This document shows, in pieces, positions 1-5,086 of a stretch of 27,039 bases of DNA. This DNA is from Deinococcus phoenicis (lineage in GTDB: Bacteria > Deinococcota > Deinococci > Deinococcales > Deinococcaceae). The notes beneath the pieces were generated by a model, which searched no databases, was not told where the DNA came from, and worked only from the letters and a program-made list of their open reading frames with translations. Each line of letters starts with the position of its first letter. The stretch's first letter is position 1. The stretch lies in contig NZ_JHAC01000014.1 of the NCBI RefSeq assembly GCF_000599865.1, positions 1 to 27,039 of the forward strand, given 5' to 3'. The position numbers and the translations under genes were made by a program.

Positions 1-62
1 TCGCATGGAAGGCCGCGCCAACGGCGCTCCCCTTAAAAGTAAACATGCAAAAAAGTAAAAAA
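1..62. repeat. Left copy of 62-bp exact terminal direct repeat (circular overlap)
   Basis: Bases 1-62 are identical to 26978-27039, the last 62 bases of the window. An exact head-to-tail overlap of this kind is what an assembler leaves on a circular molecule. The circle would be about 26,977 bp. The joined region includes an A-rich patch (about 33-68), which is unusual in this GC-rich sequence and lies beside the hairpin-rich non-coding segment. Confidence 0.93.
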
Positions 63-81
63 GCAGAAGGATCAGAGACAA

Positions 82-105
82 GCGGCTCACCCCACGGTGA
101 ACCGC
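82..105 (-). terminator. Stem-loop just downstream of the 72-aa gene
   Basis: GCGGCTCACC at 82-91 pairs with GGTGAACCGC at 96-105 around a 4-nt loop, with one mismatch. It lies 10 nt after the stop of the minus-strand gene at 115-333 and could end its transcript. No T-run follows on the minus strand, so a classical intrinsic terminator is uncertain. Confidence 0.4.
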
Positions 106-114
106 CGGGCCACC

Positions 115-333
115 TTACCGCTTCCGCAACCATGCCTTGAACTGCTCGCGGCTGCCCTCGCCGTAGCCGTCCTCGTCGGCATAACGCAAGGTTCGCCACT
201 TGAACAGTGACCCCTCCCTCTGAACGGTGATCGCCACGCCGGACGAGGTGAGCTGGTGGTAGAGCGTTCCTTCGCGCATGTCGTCCAGGTTCCCGAGTGG
301 GGAGCCGGGCAGGAACTCAGAGGGTGCAGCCAT
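115..333 (-). CDS. Small hypothetical protein (72 aa)
   Basis: I do not recognise a family. The frame could extend to an ATG at 366. I chose the ATG at 333 because a GGGAGG ribosome-binding site lies 8 nt upstream of it on the minus strand. The product starts MAAPSEFLPGS and ends with a basic KAWLRKR tail. It is soluble, with no membrane segment and a charged second half (YADEDGYGEG). It follows the fic gene on the same strand after a 149-bp gap, and could be the last gene of that run or independent. Confidence 0.5.
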   Translation of the reverse strand: MAAPSEFLPGSPLGNLDDMREGTLYHQLTSSGVAITVQREGSLFKWRTLRYADEDGYGEGSREQFKAWLRKR

Positions 334-482
334 CAGATGCGCCTCCCTTTCTCGGCTGCCGCCCACGACTCACGTACCACGAGCCTTCCCCCCCCATGTT
401 GATTCCTCTCCCGCTCACTGCTGGTCCTCCTGGTTTGGCGAAGTCCTAAGTCCATCCCTGCCTGCGAAGGGCACCCGGTCCT

Positions 483-1400
483 TCAGTAGTCCAGATCGCG
501 CCCTAACCCGATCTGCACGCCGCCGCCCTCGCTGGGAAACTCAGTCGCCTTTACGGTGACGTTCCGCCCGTGGCCCTCTGGCAGGTCCTGGGGATGGCCC
601 ACGAGCACGTCACCCTCGCTTGCCATCACAAAGAAGCCCTCGCCCTTCGCGGCAAGCTGCCCGTTGTACTCGCGTCCCGGCGTCGTGGTCGCCACGTACA
701 TCTCCTCCCACCGGGCGCCGTGCTGCCGCGCGCCCTCCAGATACTGCACTCCCCGTTCGAGGACGGCCACCCGATCCGGGTTGCTGATCTCGTCGAACAG
801 CCGCCGCATGGTGCTGCCCTCGCCCTGGATGCCGTCGTAGCTGGCGACGATCATGCGCTCCTGGCTGATGGGGTCGAAGTTCAGTGGATGACCTGCCTGT
901 TCGGCAAGCTGGAGCATGAACTCCCGTTGCGTTCGCCCGTTCCCCTCCCGGAAGGGATGCGCGTTGTTGATCTGGATGAACAGATTGGCGGCTCTCTGGC
1001 TGAACTCCTCGCGGGACAGGCCCTGGAGGGAGTTCTCGGCCCTCAGCCGGTCAAACGCGGCCTCCAGCCGGGCATTCACGCGGTTCCCCGCCTCGAAGGT
1101 GGTGGTGCCCTTCATCAGCAGCGGTGGCTGCCCCACGGTGCGGCCCTCGATGGTCAGAGGCTCGGCACGGGTCGTTCCCGCCCACTCGTACACGTCCCCA
1201 AAGAGGTGTCGGTGGATGGCCTTGAGGTGCGCCAGGTCGAAGTTTCCCCGCGTGGCAGCCGGTGCGCTACCCTCCCGCATTTGCACGGTGCGGGCCGCCG
1301 CGTAGTCGGCCTCGGCCACAGCAAGCTCCCCGGCACTTTCGATGCCGAGGAGGTTCTTCATGGTGCCGTTCGCCTGTAAGAAGGGGTCACGCCCCGTCAT
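483..1400 (-). CDS. Fic-domain protein, probable AMPylating toxin (VbhT/BepA-like)
   Basis: This 305-aa protein has the full Fic signature HPFREGNGR at residues 148-156, with the catalytic His at 148 and the phosphate-binding loop intact. Fic enzymes of this class move AMP from ATP onto hydroxyl side chains of target proteins; DNA gyrase and topoisomerase IV are known targets of the bacterial VbhT/FicT class. The Fic fold covers roughly residues 20-200. The C-terminal ~100 residues are a separate small domain of unknown role, in a position where Bartonella-type Fic proteins carry an OB-fold. The start follows an AAGGGG ribosome-binding site that overlaps the antitoxin stop codon, 8 nt away, so the two are co-translated. 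No type IV secretion (BID) domain is visible, which points to a toxin acting inside the cell. Confidence 0.9.
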   Translation of the reverse strand: MTGRDPFLQANGTMKNLLGIESAGELAVAEADYAAARTVQMREGSAPAATRGNFDLAHLKAIHRHLFGDVYEWAGTTRAEPLTIEGRTVGQPPLLMKGTTTFEAGNRVNARLEAAFDRLRAENSLQGLSREEFSQRAANLFIQINNAHPFREGNGRTQREFMLQLAEQAGHPLNFDPISQERMIVASYDGIQGEGSTMRRLFDEISNPDRVAVLERGVQYLEGARQHGARWEEMYVATTTPGREYNGQLAAKGEGFFVMASEGDVLVGHPQDLPEGHGRNVTVKATEFPSEGGGVQIGLGRDLDY

Positions 1401-1408
1401 GCGTCCCC

Positions 1409-1645
1409 TTACCGCTTGTACCGCTGGTCAAGCTGGCGCAGCACGTCGTCACTGCTGAGGGTGCCCTCGGCGTACCTGTCCAGCAGGGCCGCCGTCTGGG
1501 CAGAGACAGGCTGACCTTCCATCCGGGCGGAACGCTGCACGCTCCTCACGGTGGCGCGGCGCTGTGCCCTGGCCTCCTGAGCGGCGTTGGCCTGCTCGGT
1601 GAGCGCCTGGACTTCCTGCCTGATCTTCTCCCGGATATCCCGCAT
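1409..1645 (-). CDS. VbhA-like antitoxin of the Fic toxin
   Basis: This 78-aa protein directly precedes the Fic gene. It carries S39-A-R-M-E43-G44, which fits the inhibitory motif [S/T]xxxE[G/N] of class I Fic antitoxins; there the Glu blocks correct ATP positioning in the Fic active site. Around it, the layout is like VbhA: a charged N-terminal helix, the motif, then a C-terminal helical part containing EGTLSSDDVLRQL. A GGGAGG ribosome-binding site lies 4 nt before the ATG, and a -10-like TAGAAT is at 1662-1667. Antitoxin-first order is typical of these modules. Confidence 0.88.
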   Translation of the reverse strand: MRDIREKIRQEVQALTEQANAAQEARAQRRATVRSVQRSARMEGQPVSAQTAALLDRYAEGTLSSDDVLRQLDQRYKR

Positions 1646-1661
1646 CGCGCCTCCCTGGCCT

Positions 1662-1667
1662 ATTCTA
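1662..1667 (-). promoter_or_regulatory. Candidate -10 box of the Fic toxin-antitoxin operon
   Basis: TAGAAT on the minus strand lies 16 nt upstream of the antitoxin ATG, with a ribosome-binding site between. No convincing -35 box is visible at 16-18 bp spacing, so this is a weak call. Confidence 0.4.
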
Positions 1668-1774
1668 CCACTACCGCAAAAACCGCGTCCTATACAGGCA
1701 TTCGTCGTGCCGCCACCCCCATTCAGCCCGGCACCTTTCCAGGCTGTTCCAGGTCAATTGGAAGGCGCAGCGGC

Positions 1775-2815
1775 TCATTCGCACGCTCGCCCATCGCCAT
1801 CCCGGTCCATTGCAGGCCGGTAGCCCGGCTGTCCCCGGAGCAAGGGGGCCTTTCCGGCAGCGCGGACCGCCGCACAATTCGCGTAGAAGACGTTGGCGGG
1901 CGTCGCCGGTGCCGGAGTTGCGGGGACTGCCACGGGTGGTGCCGGGCGCGGCGCTGCCGCTGGCGGCGACACGGAAGGCCGGTTCGCTGGCGACACGGCT
2001 CCACGCTCGGTGGCGATGGTGAACTTGCCCCCCGGCTGCACGGTCACGGTGATAGTTCCCTGCTGATCCGTGCGAAATACGCTCGCCCCGACCTTCCGGT
2101 ATAGCGCCAGTGCCTCCGCCGTCGGGTGCCCGTAGTTGTTCGGCCCCACACTCACCACCACGTTCTTCGGGCGAACAGCCTTCAGCCAGGCCAGATTGTC
2201 ACCATTCTTCGCACCGTGGTGGATGGATTTGTACACGTCCACTGGGCCGAGGAATCTCGCTGGGTACTTCCGTAGCCAGGCCGCCGTCTCTGCCGTCTCG
2301 CTGTCCCCGGTCATCAGTGCCCGGAACCCCCCGTACTCCACCAGCAGACCTACACTGTTGAGGTTCTGCTCGTTCCTGGGCATTCCTGCTGGAGGAGCCA
2401 GGACCGTGAGCTTGACGCTCCCGAGGTTGAGGACCTGATCCTTCGCCACCAGCCCCTGTGTCCCCGCCTGCTGCGCGGCGGCCACTAACTTCTGCCAAGT
2501 CTGCGTCGTCCCGGCCAGCCCATTATTTAAGAAGAAGCGGGGCTTGTAGAGCGTCACGGCGGGAATTAGGCCCGTGATGTGGTCGGCGTCCGCGTGGCTG
2601 GCCGCCACCAGATCGAGGCTCTGCACCCGGTACTGCCGGAGGAGAGTCTGGAGCCGGGCCTCGCTACGCCCCCCGTCATACAGGACGGACTTGCCTTCAG
2701 GGGAGGTAATCAGCACGGCGTCCCCCTGTCCCACGTTCAGGAAACGGAGGGTCAGGGGCGCGGCCAAGGACGTGCCCGCGAGAAGCAGCGTCGCCAGAGC
2801 GAAGAAGCGCCTCAC
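1775..2815 (-). CDS. Secreted ComEC/Rec2-like metallo-beta-lactamase-fold hydrolase with excalibur tail
   Basis: This 346-aa protein starts at GTG 2815, which overlaps the stop of the upstream gene (GTGA). Residues 1-19 form a signal peptide (MRRFFALATLLLAGTSLAA). The metallo-beta-lactamase fold follows, with the zinc-binding HADADH at residues 74-79, MTGDSE further on, and a histidine pair in SIHHGAKNGD. This is the architecture of the ComEC C-terminal nuclease-like domain, but without the membrane channel. A Pro/Ala-rich linker leads to a C-terminal excalibur domain with conserved Cys residues and the Ca-binding-like DRDGDGRACE. The protein is probably extracytoplasmic and metal-dependent. 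Its substrate is unknown; nucleic acid or a phosphoester are possible. Confidence 0.85.
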   Translation of the reverse strand: MRRFFALATLLLAGTSLAAPLTLRFLNVGQGDAVLITSPEGKSVLYDGGRSEARLQTLLRQYRVQSLDLVAASHADADHITGLIPAVTLYKPRFFLNNGLAGTTQTWQKLVAAAQQAGTQGLVAKDQVLNLGSVKLTVLAPPAGMPRNEQNLNSVGLLVEYGGFRALMTGDSETAETAAWLRKYPARFLGPVDVYKSIHHGAKNGDNLAWLKAVRPKNVVVSVGPNNYGHPTAEALALYRKVGASVFRTDQQGTITVTVQPGGKFTIATERGAVSPANRPSVSPPAAAPRPAPPVAVPATPAPATPANVFYANCAAVRAAGKAPLLRGQPGYRPAMDRDGDGRACE

Positions 2816-3093
2816 AGGTCTATCTCTCCGGCAGGGGCAGTGCGGTTCAGAGCGTCGAGCTGCGTCTGCGCGGCCTCACGCTGCCGCTGCGTCTCCGCGT
2901 GGTCGATCTCCAGCGTGAAATCTCCGTCTGCCAGATGAACGCGAATCACGTCCCCTTCCCGCACGCCCCTCGGGAGACTGGCAAGCGCCATGTCCACGGT
3001 TTCCCCGTCTTCCAGTTCCACGCGGGCGAAGTGGCCCTCAATTCCGTCAATCACCCACGTCGCGTCCGGGCGTTCAGCGTTGTCCTGCGGCAT
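2812..3093 (-). CDS. DUF3006-family protein
   Basis: The likely start is the ATG at 3093 (MPQDNAERPDATWVIDG). The frame is open to 3150, but the extra residues do not look like the family. The core, with WVIDGIEGHFARVELEDGE, a middle LPRGVREGDVIRV and then DGDFTLEIDHAET, is typical of DUF3006, a small beta-rich domain of unknown function. The last bases overlap the GTG start of the MBL-fold gene, so the two are translationally coupled. DUF3006 genes are often found beside ComEC-like MBL proteins, suggesting a joint role. No strong ribosome-binding site is seen at 3093. Confidence 0.75.
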   Translation of the reverse strand: MPQDNAERPDATWVIDGIEGHFARVELEDGETVDMALASLPRGVREGDVIRVHLADGDFTLEIDHAETQRQREAAQTQLDALNRTAPAGEIDL

Positions 3094-3165
3094 ACCGCAC
3101 CGTAGCGCAAGGCACCGGCTCAGGTAGGTGCCCCTTCTGCCTTGGTCCATGAGAGGTCAACCCTT

Positions 3166-3438
3166 CTACTGCGGCAGAATGCCTCCCCACAAGGTGCCGG
3201 GGCGCTCCTCCTGAACCCCCTGAAGCAGTTCTGGGAACAGGAAGGGCATTCCGCGCTTCTCGCATCTCAGGTGGTACTCGACGTGGGCATGAAAGCGTTG
3301 ACTTGGCAGCACTAGCAGGTTTTCAGGAGTGTTGTTGGTGCTGTCCCCGTTCCGGTGGTGAACGATCTCGCCGGGGAGGAGGGAACGGCCCAACCTCTCA
3401 GCGGCGATCTGACGGTGCAGCGCCACCTGCTTTCGCAA
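3166..3438 (-). CDS. HNH endonuclease, homing-type (start uncertain)
   Basis: The C-terminal half of a longer open frame is a clear HNH nuclease: LHRQIAAERLGRSLLPGE leads into the motif EIVHHRNGDSTNNTPENLL, with the HH pair, the central Asn residues and a later HAHVEYH. Such small HNH proteins cut DNA and are common in phages, introns and plasmids. The frame runs to 3924, but beyond about 3480 it is the antisense of a membrane-protein gene and reads as low-quality protein. Possible starts are TTG at 3438 or GTG at 3426; neither has a strong ribosome-binding site. The residues just before (KRYARVWNF) look protein-like, so a slightly longer or 5'-degraded gene is possible. Confidence 0.65.
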   Translation of the reverse strand: MRKQVALHRQIAAERLGRSLLPGEIVHHRNGDSTNNTPENLLVLPSQRFHAHVEYHLRCEKRGMPFLFPELLQGVQEERPGTLWGGILPQ

Positions 3439-3483
3439 TTGGAAGTTCCAGACTCTCGCGTACCGTTTGCGCTTCCGCCGTCT

Positions 3484-3489
3484 TATGCT
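3484..3489 (+). promoter_or_regulatory. -10 box for a leaderless transcript
   Basis: TATGCT lies 6 nt upstream of the GTG at 3496 with no ribosome-binding site in between. Transcription would start at or next to the start codon. No good -35 box is seen. Confidence 0.5.
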
Positions 3490-3495
3490 GGGGGC

Positions 3496-3873
3496 GTGAG
3501 CCTCAACCGCTGGCTGCTGGGCCTCCTGGGTGCGGGCCTGCTGGCCCAGAGTCTGGCGTTCGCCCTGAAGTTCGGCTGGGCCGCAGCCCTGGGCATGGTG
3601 GTCCTGGGCGTTGGGGCTGGTTACGTGCTGACTCCCCAGATCAAGGCCAGCGAACAGCGGCGCATGGGCGCATTCCTGTTCAATCTGGCGGCGGTGCTGG
3701 GCAGCCTGGTCGTGGACAGCCGGGACACGGACGCGCTCTGCCTGGTCACCACCGCCGTCATCGTGATGCTGCTGTGGGATGAGGAAGGGCCGCACCTGAG
3801 AAAGCGCCTCCGCGAGCAGTGGCACAAGCAGGCTTCGTGGTTCACTCGCCCGGTCATCACTTTGCCGTCCTGA
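3496..3873 (+). CDS. Small integral membrane protein, unknown function (125 aa)
   Basis: I take the GTG at 3496 as the start, because it follows a TATGCT -10 box by 6 nt and begins a good hydrophobic segment (SLNRWLLGLLGAGLLAQSL). The open frame reaches further upstream, but that part overlaps the divergent HNH gene. There are about four hydrophobic stretches: residues 4-20, 25-45, 58-75 and 82-95. A basic, Arg/Lys-rich tail (HLRKRLREQWHKQ) follows and is probably cytoplasmic. No family is recognised. Confidence 0.6.
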   Translation: MSLNRWLLGLLGAGLLAQSLAFALKFGWAAALGMVVLGVGAGYVLTPQIKASEQRRMGAFLFNLAAVLGSLVVDSRDTDALCLVTTAVIVMLLWDEEGPHLRKRLREQWHKQASWFTRPVITLPS

Positions 3874-3990
3874 ACCGGCCATATAGCCCAGCATGGCTTC
3901 AAGGTGTACGCTGAAAGTGAGCATTCCACCATTCCCCGGTGACTCCGCCTTCCTTCATCGCCCAGGACCGGTGAATGCGAAAGGAAACCT

Positions 3991-4278
3991 ATGCCAGAGT
4001 CAAGCCCGGTGGGTGAATGGCAGATGGATAGAGGAAGTCCGCTCTGGGTTGGGACCTGCCCCCGGTGTGGTCATCGTATGACACGGGACTACAGGAGGGT
4101 GTTTGAATTGAGGCAGGACGGCCTCCTAGTGTTCTGTAATTGCCAGGTCGACCACTCCGCGAGCGCGAAGCCTGACCCTACCGACCCAGCCAAGGAAATC
4201 TGGGCCGGTGCCAACACAACAGGCTGTGGCTATCGGGGCCGTATTCCCCTGCCTCCTCAAGTCAGGAGGAGCAGATGA
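3991..4278 (+). CDS. Small protein with possible zinc-ribbon, first gene of the disrupted cluster
   Basis: This 95-aa protein contains CPRCGH (C23, C26), later FCNCQVDH (C49, C51, H55) and GCGYRG (C79). The pairs CPxC and CxC suggest a metal-binding zinc-ribbon-like fold, but I do not recognise a named family. The ATG follows an AAAGGAAA ribosome-binding site. Its stop overlaps the ATG of the next gene (ATGA), so it is translationally coupled to the three-TM membrane protein. It appears to be the first gene of a + strand cluster later split by the transposon. Confidence 0.65.
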   Translation: MPESSPVGEWQMDRGSPLWVGTCPRCGHRMTRDYRRVFELRQDGLLVFCNCQVDHSASAKPDPTDPAKEIWAGANTTGCGYRGRIPLPPQVRRSR

Positions 4279-4892
4279 CCCTCAAGAACGATCAGGCGAT
4301 GGCCTACGAGTGGGAGGTCAAGGCGCAGCAGCTTCAATTCACGGCGCTGGACAACATCAAAGCCAAGACAGCCACCTGGGTCACCTATGTTCCCCTGCTC
4401 CTCGCGGCAGTCACCGGGCTGGCGGCCTGGACCAGCAGTGACGCCCTGATGAAGTTGACCGGGGATGCTCAGGACGTGGTCAGGACTGGAATCTTCGTGG
4501 GTGCCCTGCTGAGCTTCATCGCGTACTGGTTCGCTTCTCTGGCAGCCCAGACCGTCCCCGCCAGCATTCTGACAAACGGGGAAGCCTACCAGGATCACGT
4601 TGAAAAGGAGTCTGCGACGGCGGCCTACAACCTGAACTTCTCCCGATGGTTCACATTTCTGGCGGTGAGCCTGCTCCTGGCAACGGCCCTCTACAGCCGG
4701 ACTGCGGGCGTGCAGGCTCCAGCCAGCAAGTTGAGAATGGTCTATCTCAGTGACGGCACCGTCCTGTGTGGTCGGGTGACGACCAGTGCGGCGGGACAGC
4801 TTCAGTTCAGCGCAATGGCAACTACGTCGCCCCAACCACTTCGCAACGTTGCGACAGGCAGACCGCTTGAAGTTGTCACAGCATGTCCCTGA
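4275..4892 (+). CDS. Three-TM membrane protein of unknown function
   Basis: This 205-aa protein has a short amphipathic N-terminal helix (residues 8-30) and three hydrophobic segments, at about 33-51 (VTYVPLLLAAVTGLAAW), 68-92 (IFVGALLSFIAYWFASLAA) and 126-143 (FTFLAVSLLLATALY). A soluble C-terminal region of about 60 residues follows. The layout of a helical segment, two closely spaced TMs and a third TM resembles small membrane effectors of nucleotide-signalling defence systems (SLATT-like), but no diagnostic motif is visible, so this is only a suggestion. It overlaps the upstream zinc-ribbon gene by 4 bp. The next gene in the cluster begins 45 bp downstream at 4937 and is the one cut by the transposon. 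Confidence 0.7.
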   Translation: MTLKNDQAMAYEWEVKAQQLQFTALDNIKAKTATWVTYVPLLLAAVTGLAAWTSSDALMKLTGDAQDVVRTGIFVGALLSFIAYWFASLAAQTVPASILTNGEAYQDHVEKESATAAYNLNFSRWFTFLAVSLLLATALYSRTAGVQAPASKLRMVYLSDGTVLCGRVTTSAAGQLQFSAMATTSPQPLRNVATGRPLEVVTACP

Positions 4893-4936
4893 TTTTAAGA
4901 CACAGTGCTCAACGAATGTCATGGGGGGTATGAATC

Positions 4937-5006
4937 ATGGAGGTTTACTCAGGGACAGCGGAGAATGTGTCAATTAATGACGAACATACCGACAAAGGAT
5001 CATATA
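4937..5006 (+). pseudogene. 5' fragment of small membrane-protein gene interrupted by the transposon
   Basis: The ATG at 4937 follows a GGGGGG ribosome-binding site (4923-4928) by 8 nt and encodes MEVYSGTAENVSINDEHTD and a few more codons before the frame runs into the transposon end at 5007. Joining base 5006 to base 17640 (one ATATA copy kept) continues the same frame without a stop through to 17926, for 118 codons in total. The fragment includes the left copy of the target duplication (5002-5006). The N-terminal part is hydrophilic and probably lies on one side of the membrane. Confidence 0.85.
5002..5006. repeat. Left 5-bp target-site duplication (ATATA)
   Basis: ATATA directly abuts the left inverted repeat and is matched by ATATA at 17635-17639 directly after the right one. 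Tn3-family elements make 5-bp, often AT-rich, duplications. Confidence 0.93.
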
Positions 5007-5044
5007 GGGGCTATGACAAGATTCAGGAACCCTACTACGTTAAG
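5007..5044 (+). repeat. Left 38-bp terminal inverted repeat
   Basis: It begins GGGGCTATGACAAGAT and ends CTACTACGTTAAG. Against the reverse complement of 17597-17634 it differs at positions 8, 17, 18, 21, 24 and 34 only. The GGGG start, TAAG end and 38-bp length are Tn3-family features. It lies 24 bp beyond the transposase stop codon. Confidence 0.95.
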
Positions 5045-5062
5045 GGAAAAGCTTGTGCAGGA

Positions 5063-5086
5063 CGGGCTTTACTCACGTAAAGCCCG
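5063..5086 (-). terminator. Perfect stem-loop overlapping the transposase stop codon
   Basis: CGGGCTTTAC (5063-5072) and GTAAAGCCCG (5077-5086) are perfect 10-bp arms around a 4-nt loop. The tnpA stop codon is inside the stem. It probably ends or stabilises the tnpA transcript. No T-run follows on the minus strand, so Rho-independent activity is uncertain. Confidence 0.5.

Noticed and set aside
1..62. Terminal repeat as the end of a linear plasmid or a transposon duplication
   Set aside because: Linear plasmid ends are inverted, not direct, and 62 bp is far longer than known target duplications; circular overlap is simpler.
3439..3924. N-terminal half of the long frame containing the HNH gene
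   Set aside because: It is antisense to the membrane-protein gene at 3496-3873 and reads as Gln/His-rich non-protein-like sequence; only the C-terminal part is HNH.
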